Source: Micrococcaceae bacterium Sec5.8
GTDB lineage: Bacteria > Actinomycetota > Actinomycetes > Actinomycetales > Micrococcaceae
NCBI GenBank assembly: GCA_039636775.1
Contig: CP143429.1
Span: 930,001 to 994,000 of the forward strand
Reading direction: 5' to 3'
Length of the DNA: 64,000 bases
The notes under the pieces were generated by a model. The model saw only the letters and a list, made by a program, of their open reading frames with translations. It was not told the DNA's origin and made no database searches. Shown here piece after piece: positions 1 through 9,008 of this stretch. The translations under genes and the position numbers were made by a program. Position 1 is the stretch's first letter. Each line of letters opens with the position of its first letter.

Positions 1-519
1 CTCCGCGGCTCCGGTGTTGCCTGGACCTTCGTGCGGGCGTCCTTCTTCCACCAAAACCTTGCCACCACCCACGTGAGTGATATCCGCGACCGTGACGAAC
101 TCGTGGTTCCCGCCGGCCGGGGCGGCACCGCGTTCGTTGACTGCGAGGACGTCGGCGCCGTCAGCGCCGCAGCACTGCTGAATCCCGCCGCGCACCGCAA
201 CACCGCGTGGACCGTGACCGGGAACGAAGCGCTGACCTACGGACAGGTTGCCCAAATCCTGGCAGACGAACTTGGCCGGCCCATCCGGTATGCCCGGCCC
301 GGTATCTTCCGCTACCTCGGGCATGCCCGTCGAACCCTGGGAATGACCTGGGCGATGGCCTTCATCACCGCGGCCATCTACACCTCAGCCCGGCTCGGAC
401 TGGCCGGCGGCTTGTCCGATTCGGTGCGCCAAGTCCTGGGCCGGGACCCGATCAGTTTCGCCGAATTCGCCCACCGGGAACGGGGCACCTGGCAACCGAC
501 TCCGCCGCCGGTGCGCTGA
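1..519 (+). CDS. NAD(P)-binding (NmrA/SDR-like) protein, C-terminal part
   Basis: The reading frame is open from the first base, so the gene starts before the window and only about the last 172 residues are seen. The visible part has the look of an atypical short-chain dehydrogenase of the NmrA/YwnB kind. It contains TFVRASFFHQN, a late segment with FVDCEDVGAVSAAALL, and AWTVTGNEALTYGQVAQILA, which in this family forms the part of the fold that follows the Rossmann domain and closes over the substrate. The nucleotide-binding GxxGxxG motif would lie upstream and cannot be checked. Such proteins bind NAD(P) and act as redox sensors or small reductases; the substrate cannot be read from this part. 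It is followed by about 130 bases with no clear signal, then a converging gene. Confidence 0.7.
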   Translation, partial: LRGSGVAWTFVRASFFHQNLATTHVSDIRDRDELVVPAGRGGTAFVDCEDVGAVSAAALLNPAAHRNTAWTVTGNEALTYGQVAQILADELGRPIRYARPGIFRYLGHARRTLGMTWAMAFITAAIYTSARLGLAGGLSDSVRQVLGRDPISFAEFAHRERGTWQPTPPPVR

Positions 520-646
520 TCCCGCCCTGGGCCGGCTGGCTCCACCCAGCCCATGCCAGCGCGGGGCCACCCGGACCCATCCCCGCTGCTGGAGATGGAC
601 CGCAGGTGACCCCGCGCAAGTGTTCGTGCTGCTGGGTGGTTGAAGG

Positions 647-1648
647 CTAGGAAGCGGCCGCCGTGCCGTAGGTCTGCTGGATGACGGAGCCCCAGTACGG
701 GCCGTACATCGTGGTGGAGTTTGTGCCGTAGCCGTAGCTGTTGACCGAGTTCTGGTAGCCGGTGGAGCTGGAACCGATGAACCACGGGCCGCCGGAGGAT
801 CCGCCGGTCATGTTGCACGGGATGCCCTGGGTTTTGAACTGCGGGTTGTAGGAGTCGTTGGTGGCGGTGCCGCTGCAGCTCTTGAGCGACTCACCGTTGA
901 AGGGTGCAGCCGCCGGGTAACCGTAGGACTTGTAGCTCAGGCCGCGGGCGGCGTTGAACTGCACACCCGACGCGCCAACCACGTCTGCCAGTTTCTGGCC
1001 GTTGAGGGTGTTCAGGACCGCGAAGCCGGTGTCGTAGGTCATGTCGCCGCCGGAGCTCCACTGGGTCGGGGCGTAGAGGGCCTTGGCTGTCCACTTGCCA
1101 TAGGGAGCGGCGCCATTGAGGTAGGCCGGGACAAAGGTGAACTTGGTAGCAAAAGCGCCCGGGCCCTCGTTCACGCAGTGCCCCGCCGTGGAGACGGTGC
1201 TCTTGTTCGCGGACGAGACGGAGTTCCCCGAGCACACGTAGTTGGCGCCGCCGAGAGTGAAGAAGATCTTGCCCACGTGCTTGACCGGGGTCTCGCTCGC
1301 GTTGGCCCTGGTTTGGATTTCCTTGGACTGGACGCTTGGCGCCAGGGCCTCAACGGTGCTCGGCGCACCCGCCTCGGCCGGGCGGTTCAGTGCGGCTTTG
1401 GCCCAGGCTCCCCGCTGCACCGCCTTGTCGGCCAGCACGTCTCCGGGGATTGCGGTGCGCATCCGCTCCTCCGTCCAGTAGTCGGCAGCGCCGGTCTCGA
1501 CGACGGCATGGCTGCTGACGCCCGACGTCTCGGCTGGCGCCTTGCCCGGCACCGGAGCGGCGCTCGCTGCACCCGCCGCGCTCAAGGCCAGCAGCGCCGC
1601 CGCGGAGAGGCTGAGGAGGCTGGTGGCCAGAGTCGTTGGAGTTCTCAT
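647..1648 (-). CDS. Secreted V8-like (glutamyl endopeptidase type) serine protease
   Basis: This 333-residue protein has a signal peptide: positive MRTP start, hydrophobic stretch to about residue 27, Ala-Ser-Ala cleavage near residue 30. A propeptide-like segment of about 90 residues follows, then a trypsin-fold domain. The catalytic triad is visible: His157 in STAGHCV, Asp206 in YDTGFAVLN and Ser285 in TGGSSGGPW. Cys pairs near 139/158 and 258/278 suggest disulfides, fitting an exported enzyme. The layout matches the Glu-specific V8/S1B-like endopeptidases found in actinobacteria, though specificity for Glu is only family knowledge. The ATG is preceded by AGGAC at good spacing. Its promoter (1718-1748) is divergent from icd. 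It likely degrades external protein. Confidence 0.85.
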   Translation of the reverse strand: MRTPTTLATSLLSLSAAALLALSAAGAASAAPVPGKAPAETSGVSSHAVVETGAADYWTEERMRTAIPGDVLADKAVQRGAWAKAALNRPAEAGAPSTVEALAPSVQSKEIQTRANASETPVKHVGKIFFTLGGANYVCSGNSVSSANKSTVSTAGHCVNEGPGAFATKFTFVPAYLNGAAPYGKWTAKALYAPTQWSSGGDMTYDTGFAVLNTLNGQKLADVVGASGVQFNAARGLSYKSYGYPAAAPFNGESLKSCSGTATNDSYNPQFKTQGIPCNMTGGSSGGPWFIGSSSTGYQNSVNSYGYGTNSTTMYGPYWGSVIQQTYGTAAAS

Positions 1649-1717
1649 GGGTGTCCTAACCGGTGGAATGCGGGGCGGCCGCCCGCAGCGGCCGCTGTGA
1701 TGGAACGAAACTACGGC

Positions 1718-1748
1718 ACTATGACCGGCTTGTAAAGCCTCTTGTCAA
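1718..1748 (-). promoter_or_regulatory. Promoter of the secreted protease
   Basis: On the minus strand a perfect -35 TTGACA (1743-1748) is followed after 19 nt by CATAGT (1718-1723). The spacer holds the small palindrome GGCTTTACAAGCC, a possible regulator site. The predicted transcript has a leader of about 65 nt before the ATG at 1648. Confidence 0.5.
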
Positions 1749-1893
1749 TTTCTGTCATGCCGGATTCCTCTCGTCACGGAGGCCGGGCCCCTCGACGCCG
1801 GTAGGCGGCAAACCTGCTCCCTCGGGTAAGTTAGGAACGTTGAAATGGCACAAAATTCCGGAATACCCAGACCTTCAGGGAGACGCCCGAGCA

Positions 1894-4113
1894 ATGGCAA
1901 AGATTATCTATACCCACACCGACGAAGCGCCGATGCTGGCAACCTATTCGTTCTTGCCGATTGTTGAAGCCTTCGCTTCGACGGCCGGTGTGGAGGTGGA
2001 GACCCGCGACATTTCGCTGGCCGGCCGCATCATCGCCACCTTTGGCGACTACCTCACCGAAGAGCAGCGAGTCAGCGACGCCTTGGCGGAACTTGGCGGC
2101 CTCGTCAAAAAGCCCGAAGCCAACGTCATCAAGCTGCCCAATATCAGCGCCTCGACGCCGCAGCTGAAGTCCGCCGTCGCGGAGCTCCAGGGCCAAGGCT
2201 ACGCCCTGCCGGATTACCCGGACAATCCCTCCTCGGACGAGGAGACGGACATCCGCTCCCGCTACGACAAGATCAAGGGTTCCGCCGTCAACCCCGTGCT
2301 GCGCGAAGGCAACTCCGACCGCCGCGCTCCGCTCTCGGTCAAGGCCTACGCCCGGCAGAACCCGCACAGCATGGGCGCCTGGACCGCCGAGTCCAAGACC
2401 AACGTCGCCACGATGGATGCCGATGATTTCCGGTCCAACGAAAAGTCCGTGGTCATTGAGGCAGCCGGAACCATTAAAATCCAGCTGCTCAAGGAAGACG
2501 GCACGGTCAAGGTCCTCAAGCGGGCGTTCCCCGTCCTCGCCGGCGAGGTCATCGACGGTACCGTGATGCGTGCTGCCGCCCTGGATGCGTTCCTCGCGGC
2601 CCAGGTGGCCCGCGCTAAAAATGAGGGAGTGCTGTTCTCTGCACACCTGAAGGCGACCATGATGAAGGTCTCAGACCCGATCATCTTCGGCCACGTCGTC
2701 AAGGCTTACTTCGCCGAGCTCTTCGACACCTACGGCGCCCAGATCGCTGCCGCCGGCCTGAGCCCGAACAACGGCCTGGCCTCCATCCTCAACGGCCTCG
2801 AGGACCTTCCCGAAGAGATCCGCGCCGACGTCGGGGCGGCCATCCAGAAGGGCCTCAATGAGGGCCCCGAGCTGGCCATGGTCGATTCGGACAAGGGCAT
2901 CACCAACTTGCACGTCCCGTCGGACGTCATCGTGGACGCCTCCATGCCGGCCATGATCCGCAGCTCCGGCCACATGTGGGGCCGCGACGGCCAGGAGGCC
3001 GATACGCTCGCCGTTCTTCCGGACAGCAGCTACGCCGGCATCTACCAGGTGGTTGTTGACGATTGCCGCGCTCACGGCGCCTTCGATCCCACCACCATGG
3101 GAACCGTGCCGAACGTGGGCCTGATGGCCCAGGCGGCTGAGGAGTACGGCAGCCACGACAAGACTTTTGAAATCCAGTCTGCCGGCACCGTCCAGGTCAT
3201 CGACGACGCCGGTTCCGTGCTGATCGAGCACCAGGTAGCCCCGGGCGATATCTGGCGCGCCTGCCAGACCAAGGATGTGCCGATCCGCGACTGGGTCAAG
3301 CTGGCCGTGACCCGCGCCCGCGCTTCCGCCATGCCGGCCGTGTTCTGGCTGGACAAATCCCGGGCCCACGACGCCCGGATGATCGCCAAGGTCGAGGAAT
3401 ACCTCAAGGGCTACGACACCGAGGGCCTGCAGATCGCCATCATGTCCCCGGACGAGGCCACGGCCTACACCCTCGAACGCATCCGCAAGGGCGAGGACAC
3501 CATCTCGGTGACGGGCAACGTGCTGCGCGACTACCTGACGGACCTGTTCCCGATCCTGGAACTGGGCACGAGCGCCAAAATGCTCTCCGTGGTTCCGCTG
3601 ATCAACGGCGGCGGTCTGTTTGAAACCGGCGCCGGCGGCTCTGCGCCGAAGCACGTCCAGCAGTTGCTCAAGGAAAACCACCTCCGCTGGGACAGCCTGG
3701 GTGAGTTCCTGGCCCTCGCGGTCAGCTTCGAGCACCTGGCCACCTCCACGGGTAACGCCCGGGCCCAGATCCTGGCTGACACCCTGGACCGCGCCACCGC
3801 CACCTTCCTGCTGGAGGACAAGTCCCCAAAGCGCAAGGCCGGCGAACTGGACAACCGCGGGAGCCACTTCTACCTCGCCAAATTCTGGGCCCAGGAACTC
3901 TCACGCCAGAATGACGACGCCGAGCTGGCGGCGGCCTTCGCGGCTGTTTCCGGCGCCCTGGATTCCGGCGAGGAGACAATCATCAGCGAACTCCTTGCGG
4001 TCCAGGGCTCCCCGGTGGATCTCGGCGGCTACTATCACCCGGACGTGGCGAAAATCGAGGCCGCTATGCGGCCCTCGGCGAAGTTCAGCGACGTGCTGTC
4101 CATGCTTGGCTAA
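1894..4113 (+). CDS. icd: NADP-dependent isocitrate dehydrogenase, monomeric type
   Basis: The product is 739 residues, the usual size of monomeric isocitrate dehydrogenase (about 740), which is unrelated in length to the 45-kDa dimeric enzyme. It oxidises isocitrate to 2-oxoglutarate and CO2 with NADP in the TCA cycle and is a main source of NADPH. Diagnostic segments are the start [19 protein letters not shown], the substrate-loop region with [13 protein letters not shown], and near the C-terminus [20 protein letters not shown], the NADP-binding region. The frame is open further upstream, but the ATG at 1894 begins exactly at the family start and has AGGGAGA about 11 nt before it. It stands alone and ends at a strong hairpin terminator. 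Confidence 0.95.
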   Translation: MAKIIYTHTDEAPMLATYSFLPIVEAFASTAGVEVETRDISLAGRIIATFGDYLTEEQRVSDALAELGGLVKKPEANVIKLPNISASTPQLKSAVAELQGQGYALPDYPDNPSSDEETDIRSRYDKIKGSAVNPVLREGNSDRRAPLSVKAYARQNPHSMGAWTAESKTNVATMDADDFRSNEKSVVIEAAGTIKIQLLKEDGTVKVLKRAFPVLAGEVIDGTVMRAAALDAFLAAQVARAKNEGVLFSAHLKATMMKVSDPIIFGHVVKAYFAELFDTYGAQIAAAGLSPNNGLASILNGLEDLPEEIRADVGAAIQKGLNEGPELAMVDSDKGITNLHVPSDVIVDASMPAMIRSSGHMWGRDGQEADTLAVLPDSSYAGIYQVVVDDCRAHGAFDPTTMGTVPNVGLMAQAAEEYGSHDKTFEIQSAGTVQVIDDAGSVLIEHQVAPGDIWRACQTKDVPIRDWVKLAVTRARASAMPAVFWLDKSRAHDARMIAKVEEYLKGYDTEGLQIAIMSPDEATAYTLERIRKGEDTISVTGNVLRDYLTDLFPILELGTSAKMLSVVPLINGGGLFETGAGGSAPKHVQQLLKENHLRWDSLGEFLALAVSFEHLATSTGNARAQILADTLDRATATFLLEDKSPKRKAGELDNRGSHFYLAKFWAQELSRQNDDAELAAAFAAVSGALDSGEETIISELLAVQGSPVDLGGYYHPDVAKIEAAMRPSAKFSDVLSMLG

Positions 4114-4149
4114 CAGACTGGGCGGCGTCCCTGCCGACGACAAAGCTTG

Positions 4150-4187
4150 CCAAAGGGTGCACCGGATCTTCCCGGTGCGCCCTTTGG
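4150..4187 (+). terminator. Intrinsic terminator after icd
   Basis: A 16-bp stem with one mismatch and a 6-nt loop: CCAAAGGGTGCACCGG (4150-4165) pairs with CCGGTGCGCCCTTTGG (4172-4187). The stem is long but the T-run is weak. Confidence 0.75.
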
Positions 4188-4330
4188 CGTTTCCGTGGCC
4201 ACCTTGCTCCGGACGGCTGTTGCCTGCGCGGGCCCGGTCGCCTAGGGTACTAAGCAAGCTTAGTTTCGGTTGCGGGGCCGGAGGAGTTCCGTCGCCGGGG
4301 CGAAGGTCGCCAACCCGGAGGAGACGTCCC

Positions 4331-6544
4331 ATGCCAGCAGAGCCCACCATCCATATCCCCGGCGCGCCGTCCGTGGAACCGCCTGCGGTGGAGGAACCCA
4401 CCACGCCGCGGGAACCGCTTCCCCCCAAGCCTGACCAGCAGGGACCAGAGGCGGTCTCGCCGACCGGCAGCCCCACCGGCGCGCCGGTGAACTCCCGGGC
4501 GCAGTCCGGCGCGTACCTCACTACCGCCCAGGGGCTCCGGCTGTCCGACACGGACCATTCGCTGAAGGCCGGCCGGCGCGGCCCGGTACTGCTCCAGGAC
4601 CACCACCTGCGCGAGAAGATCACGCACTTCGACCACGAGCGCATTCCCGAGCGTGTGGTCCACGCCCGCGGCGCCGGAGCGCACGGTGTGTTCCGCTCCT
4701 ACGGGACCGCGGCGTATGTCACCCGGGCCGGTTTCCTGGCCAAGGATGTTGAGACTCCGGTGTTCGTCCGTTTCTCCACGGTGCTGGGTTCCCGCGGCTC
4801 GGCGGATACTGTTCGTGACACCCGCGGTTTCGCCACCAAGTTCTATACCGACGAAGGCACGTTCGACCTCGTCGGTAACAACATCCCGGTGTTCTTCATC
4901 CAGGACGGCATCAAGTTCCCGGATATCGTCCATGCCGCCAAACCCCACCCGGACCGCGAAATCCCGCAGGCCCAGAGCGCCCATGACACGTTTTGGGATT
5001 TTGTTTCGCTGCACACCGAGGCGCAGGCCCACACTCTGTGGAACATGTCCGACCGGGCCCTGCCGCGCTCCTACCGCACCATGGAGGGTTTCGGTGTCCA
5101 CACCTTCCGACTGGCCAATGCCGAGGGCAAGACCAGCCTGGTGAAATTCCACTGGAAACCGAAGCAGGGTGTCCACTCGCTGCTCTGGGAGGAAGCCCAG
5201 CTCATCAACGGCATGGACCCGGACTTCCACCGGCGGGACCTGGCGGACGCCATCGAAGCCGGCGCGTTCCCGGAATGGGAACTGGGTCTGCAGGTCTTCC
5301 CCGACACGGAAGAGGAGTTTTTCGAGGGCATCGACCTGCTGGACCCGACGAAGTTCGTTCCGGAGGAGCTGGCACCCGTGCAGCCGATCGGCGTGATGAC
5401 CCTGAACGCGAACCCGGTGAACTACTTCGCCGAGACCGAACAGGTGGCCTTCCACCCGGGCCATCTGGTGCCCGGCATTGACGTGACCAACGACCCGCTG
5501 CTGCAGGTCCGGTTGTTCTCTTACATCGACACCCAGATCAGCCGGCTTGGCGGTCCCAACTTCAGCCAGCTCCCCATCAACCGTCCGCACGCCCCCGTCA
5601 ACGACATGCTGCGGGAGGGTATGCACCAGACAGCCGTGCACGGGGGAGTGGCGCCGTACCACCCGAATTCGCTCGACGGCGGTTGCCCGTTCCTCGCCGG
5701 CGCCGACCTCGGCGCTTTGATCGAAGTTCCCGAACACATCGCCGAAGCGGTCAAGGAACGGAAGTCACCGGCATCCTTCGAGGACCACTACAGCCAGGCG
5801 CGGTTGTTCTTCCGCAGCCTGACACCAGTGGAACAGGACCATGTCATCCAGGCTTACACGTTCGAACTGGGCAAGTGCTACGAGGAAACCGTCCGCCAGC
5901 GCCAATTGCTGGCCTTGGCGAACATCGACCCGGCACTGTGCGCCGCCGTCGCCGCCGGGCTCGGCATGCCGGCTCCGGAAGCCACCGAGCAGGTGGAGGA
6001 CGCAGCCCCCAGCCCGGCCGTCTCGCAGATCGGCGGTTCGTGGCCGGTGACCGGCCGCGTGGTGGGGATCATCGCCGACGAGGACAGCGACCTGGACTCC
6101 GTCCGGGCCGCCCGGACTACCTTGGACGCTGCCGGAATTGTCCCGCTCGTCATTGCGCCGTCCGGCGGTTTCCTGGGCGGCCCCGACGGCGGCATCCCGG
6201 TCCAGCGGACCTACCTGACGGCCCGCTCCATTGAGTTCGACGCCGTCCTGGTGGCCGCCTCGGGGGCGCCGGCCAGGGACGCCGCGCAGGGCCGGGATGC
6301 CAAGGCCGGTGAGCCGGGCGCGTCCCTGGATCCTCGGATCGTGCTGATGCTGTCGGAGGCGTTCCGGCACGCCAAGGCAATCGGCGGCTGGGGGCAGGCC
6401 GCTGCCTGTCTTGATGGGGCAGCCATCCCGCGGGGCGCTGCTGGCATTGTTCTGGGCGATGTCGCTGACGACGTCGTGGCCCAGCTCACCGGCCTGCTCG
6501 CCGAGCACCGGGCCTGGGATCGGTTCCCGGCTGCCGGGGCCTAG
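4331..6544 (+). CDS. katE: Catalase, large-subunit (HPII/KatE) type
   Basis: A 737-residue clade II catalase that converts H2O2 to water and oxygen with heme. The catalytic His is residue 111 ([10 protein letters not shown]), the distal Asn is 183/184 ([13 protein letters not shown]) and the heme-ligand Tyr is in RLFSYIDTQ. After the catalase core (to about residue 560) comes the DJ-1/PfpI-like (flavodoxin-like) C-terminal domain typical of the large-subunit class, starting near [14 protein letters not shown]. The first 60 residues are Pro-rich. The ATG at 4331 is chosen because GGAGGAGA (4317-4324) sits 6 nt before it, although the frame is open far upstream. It is a single-gene unit facing the kinase-lipoprotein pair and is probably part of stationary-phase or oxidative stress defence. 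Confidence 0.95.
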   Translation: MPAEPTIHIPGAPSVEPPAVEEPTTPREPLPPKPDQQGPEAVSPTGSPTGAPVNSRAQSGAYLTTAQGLRLSDTDHSLKAGRRGPVLLQDHHLREKITHFDHERIPERVVHARGAGAHGVFRSYGTAAYVTRAGFLAKDVETPVFVRFSTVLGSRGSADTVRDTRGFATKFYTDEGTFDLVGNNIPVFFIQDGIKFPDIVHAAKPHPDREIPQAQSAHDTFWDFVSLHTEAQAHTLWNMSDRALPRSYRTMEGFGVHTFRLANAEGKTSLVKFHWKPKQGVHSLLWEEAQLINGMDPDFHRRDLADAIEAGAFPEWELGLQVFPDTEEEFFEGIDLLDPTKFVPEELAPVQPIGVMTLNANPVNYFAETEQVAFHPGHLVPGIDVTNDPLLQVRLFSYIDTQISRLGGPNFSQLPINRPHAPVNDMLREGMHQTAVHGGVAPYHPNSLDGGCPFLAGADLGALIEVPEHIAEAVKERKSPASFEDHYSQARLFFRSLTPVEQDHVIQAYTFELGKCYEETVRQRQLLALANIDPALCAAVAAGLGMPAPEATEQVEDAAPSPAVSQIGGSWPVTGRVVGIIADEDSDLDSVRAARTTLDAAGIVPLVIAPSGGFLGGPDGGIPVQRTYLTARSIEFDAVLVAASGAPARDAAQGRDAKAGEPGASLDPRIVLMLSEAFRHAKAIGGWGQAAACLDGAAIPRGAAGIVLGDVADDVVAQLTGLLAEHRAWDRFPAAGA

Positions 6545-6590
6545 CAAAACGGGGGCTCTTAGGAAGTAGGGCCGCCACGGTAGAGGGACA

Positions 6591-6654
6591 CGGATAGAGA
6601 CACACGGATAGAGACACACAAGGGAGGAGCCCGCCGGGCTTCTCCCTTGTGTGT
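6591..6654. terminator. Short direct repeat and bidirectional hairpin between katE and the lipoprotein gene
   Basis: Two direct copies of CGGATAGAGACACA (6591-6618) run into a strong hairpin: ACACACAAGGGAG (6614-6626) pairs perfectly with CTCCCTTGTGTGT (6642-6654), and the stem continues inward through AGCCCG/CGGGCT. Lying between converging genes, it probably terminates both transcripts. Confidence 0.7.
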
Positions 6655-6703
6655 CCACTGGGATTGCTGCGGAGCGCCGTGGCTCCGGCGCTAGCAGTTG
6701 TTC

Positions 6704-7276
6704 TCAGCCGTTGCCCTTGGGTTTGCCCTTGGCCTTGCCGGTGTTGCTGTTCTTGCCACCGTTGTCGTGGCCGCCGTTGTCGTTGCGGGCGGGGGGCGCA
6801 GGGGTGATGGCCGGCGGGGGAGCCGGCGCTGCAGCGGCTGCAGCGGCCGCAGCGGCTGCCTGGGCGGCTGCCGCCGCGGCATCGGCCTGCGCCGCCGCCT
6901 CCTGCTCGGCAGCAATCCGGGCCGCCTCAGCGGCCGCGACGCGGGCAGCTTCGGCGGCCTGCTGGGCGGTGAGGTCTGCCCGGACGGCATCGACGGATGC
7001 CCTGATGCTCTGGTGGCGTTGAAAGGACACCTGGCCGCGGGCGGCAGCTCCGTCGAGTTGCAGCACCAGGTCATCGAGCTGTTGCAAGGATGCTCCGGCA
7101 TCGTTGGCCGCGGCGGCCTCGGTCACGGCAAGCACCCGGGATTGCAGCTGCCGTGCGGCGTCGCGGTCCAGTTCCGGAGCTGCGGTGCAGCCCGCGAGCA
7201 TACCGGCGGTCATGACGGCGCCGAGGAGCAGGCGGCCGAGGTGGTGCAGGGCGGGGCGCGTGCGGCCAGGGTTCAT
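6704..7276 (-). CDS. Ala-rich lipoprotein coupled to the Ser/Thr kinase
   Basis: A 190-residue protein with a lipoprotein signal: basic start, hydrophobic segment and the lipobox MLAGC with Cys30 as the lipidation site. The middle part (about residues 40-110) is helical with many Gln/Asp/Arg residues. It is followed by a stretch of almost pure Ala with Glu/Arg (about 108-150) likely to form a long helix or coiled coil, then Pro-rich and Gly/Asn/Lys-rich tails. No enzyme motif is seen. Its ATG overlaps the kinase stop codon (ATGA), so the two are translationally coupled. An inferred role is an outer-face partner or substrate of the kinase. Alternatively it is a structural cell-envelope lipoprotein that merely shares the operon. 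Confidence 0.75.
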   Translation of the reverse strand: MNPGRTRPALHHLGRLLLGAVMTAGMLAGCTAAPELDRDAARQLQSRVLAVTEAAAANDAGASLQQLDDLVLQLDGAAARGQVSFQRHQSIRASVDAVRADLTAQQAAEAARVAAAEAARIAAEQEAAAQADAAAAAAQAAAAAAAAAAAPAPPPAITPAPPARNDNGGHDNGGKNSNTGKAKGKPKGNG

Positions 7277-8457
7277 GGTTCCACGCTCTTTTGCAGCTCG
7301 TGGAGGTGTTGGCCCAGGTCCCCGGTCACGTCCGGATAGGAAATCCGCTCGGCCGGTGCGGGCGTTGCAAGGGCCACGGCGGCAGTTCCGGTGCCGGCAA
7401 TGACAGCCAACAGCGCGAGGGTCAGCAGGACCCGGGTGCGACGGCGGGCGGCCCGAAATCGCGACGAGGTCCGCGCTCCCAGCGACCCGCGGCCTTTCGG
7501 CGGGACGGTGACGGCATCCGGGTCCAGCCTGTGCGCGCCCGGCTGAGCGGGCAGAACGCGCGTGCGGTCCTCTGTGAGGAGCCCCGACTGGAGGGTCGGC
7601 GAGACCAGGGCACGCCGGAGCGCGAGGTCGACGTCCGCGGCGGACGGCCGGTGCTGCGGGTCCAGTGCCGTCATGGCACGGATTAACCCGGCCCATTCGG
7701 CGGGCAGGGAATCAGGGATGGCTGGGGCGCGGTGGAGCCTCGCGACGGCGGATTCCACGGCGCTGCCGGGATACTCCACCTCGCCCTTGATGCATTCGAG
7801 GAGGACCAGCCCCAGGGAGTAGATGTCAGTTGCCGGTCCGAGGTCGGCGCCCCGGGATTGCTCGGGGCTCAAATACGCAGCCGTTCCCACCATGGTGCCG
7901 GTGGCAGTCAGTCGGGTTCCGTCCATGATGCGGGCGATCCCGAAGTCGGTGACTTTCGGCCGTAAGGGCTCGCCGGGACGGACCGGGACGAGCAGGATGT
8001 TGGCCGGCTTGATGTCCCGGTGAAGGATGCCGAGGGAATGAACATAGGCCAGGGCGGCGGCGGCGCCGGCGCCAATGACCGCGGTCTCGTTCAATGGCAG
8101 CGGGCTATGCCGGATCCGTGCCCGGAGGTCCTGTCCTTTGACCAGTTCCATGGTCAGGAACGGGCGGGGCTCCTCGGGAATCCGGCTGTCCGTACCCGCG
8201 TCGAAGAGCGTTACCAGACCCGGATGGTTCAGGGTGGCGAGGAGTGTAATTTCCGCTTCTTGCCGCCGAAGCTCGTCTGCATCAGCAGACTGCGGGGTAA
8301 AAAGCTTGAGTGCCACCTCACGGCCAAGCTTCGCGTCCGTGGCGGAATACACGGACGCCATGCCGCCCCGGCCGATTACTTCCCGCAACCGATAGCGGCC
8401 GCCCAGGAGCTCTTCCGCCGCGTCGCCAATGGATGAACTGTCCATACGCGTCCCCAT
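7273..8457 (-). CDS. Membrane-anchored serine/threonine protein kinase (PknB-like)
   Basis: A 394-residue Hanks-type kinase. The glycine loop GRGGMASVY (29-37), the catalytic Lys51 (VALKLF), HRDIKPAN (146-153), DFG (171-173) and the activation segment ending SPEQ (197-200) are all intact, so it should be active. A basic juxtamembrane segment (about 333-342) leads into one membrane helix (343-363). The external tail is only about 30 residues and has no PASTA repeats, unlike true PknB. The ATG at 8457 has AGGA 5 nt upstream; a second ATG at 8445 is possible. The downstream lipoprotein overlaps by 4 bp. The upstream 550 bases hold a tandem hairpin repeat. The signal sensed is unknown. Confidence 0.92.
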   Translation of the reverse strand: MGTRMDSSSIGDAAEELLGGRYRLREVIGRGGMASVYSATDAKLGREVALKLFTPQSADADELRRQEAEITLLATLNHPGLVTLFDAGTDSRIPEEPRPFLTMELVKGQDLRARIRHSPLPLNETAVIGAGAAAALAYVHSLGILHRDIKPANILLVPVRPGEPLRPKVTDFGIARIMDGTRLTATGTMVGTAAYLSPEQSRGADLGPATDIYSLGLVLLECIKGEVEYPGSAVESAVARLHRAPAIPDSLPAEWAGLIRAMTALDPQHRPSAADVDLALRRALVSPTLQSGLLTEDRTRVLPAQPGAHRLDPDAVTVPPKGRGSLGARTSSRFRAARRRTRVLLTLALLAVIAGTGTAAVALATPAPAERISYPDVTGDLGQHLHELQKSVEP

Positions 8458-9008
8458 CCCTTTCCTGCAGGCACCGCGGCGGCGCCCCCAAGAATGATAC
8501 CGGGACGGTATCTGCTCCTGTGCGGCGGACGTGGACCGACGGCTGCCGTACAGGTGGATGCGGCCGGACTCCGGTGGCCGTTGGGTCCCCCAGCGGACCC
8601 AACGACCGTTTGCTGTGCCGGACTCCGGTGGCCGGTGGGTCCCCCAGCGGACCCAACGACCGTTTGCTGTGCCGGACTCCGGTGGCCGGTGGGTCCCCCA
8701 GCGGACCCACCGACGTCGCTCCGGCGCTTCAAGACCATGCGTGGCCGCCGCGCTCTAGGGCGGGCGGGCCGCGGGGTGCAGCCTGGGCTGACGGCACACG
8801 GGCTGCCCTGCAGGCCGGGCCGGGGCCAGGCACATTGCCGCGGGTGTTACGGGCACGGACACCCATGCAGCGTCGGTGACGGGTGAAAAAGGGGTGCCGG
8901 AATACCGGCAGCGGACGGTCGCGTCCATTGGGGATCTCCTGAATGACTGTTGGCGGGCGCGCAAGGCAGCCCGATCGGCCGTGTTCTGTGGAGGGCAGAG
9001 ACGGCTAA
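8458..9008. other. Gene-free 550-bp stretch upstream of the kinase
   Basis: I see no convincing gene here: short frames exist but lack start signals and family likeness. The main content is the 54-bp tandem repeat at 8564-8714. The rest should contain the kinase promoter (minus strand) and the end of the VTDP-protein transcript, but no clear promoter or terminator stands out. Confidence 0.6.
8564..8714. repeat. 54-bp tandem repeat, 2.8 copies, each holding a hairpin
   Basis: Copies begin at 8564, 8618 and 8672 (the last cut to 43 bp). Each contains an inverted repeat around the 6-nt loop CCCAGC. Copy 1 has arms GTTGGGTCC/GGACCCAAC, copy 3 GGTGGGTCC/GGACCCACC, both perfect. Copy 2 has the left arm of copy 3 and the right arm of copy 1, hence one mismatch. 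Outside the arms the units are nearly identical. Confidence 0.9.

Noticed and set aside
3620..4330. Upstream extension of the catalase frame into icd
   Set aside because: The frame is open, but it overlaps the end of icd and its terminator. The ATG at 4331 has a proper ribosome site and matches the family start.
7273..7370. PASTA repeats outside the kinase membrane helix
   Set aside because: Only about 30 residues follow the helix, with one YPDV-like start and no full PASTA unit.
8564..8714. Short CRISPR array
   Set aside because: Units are directly adjacent and nearly identical with no unique spacers, so this is an ordinary tandem repeat.
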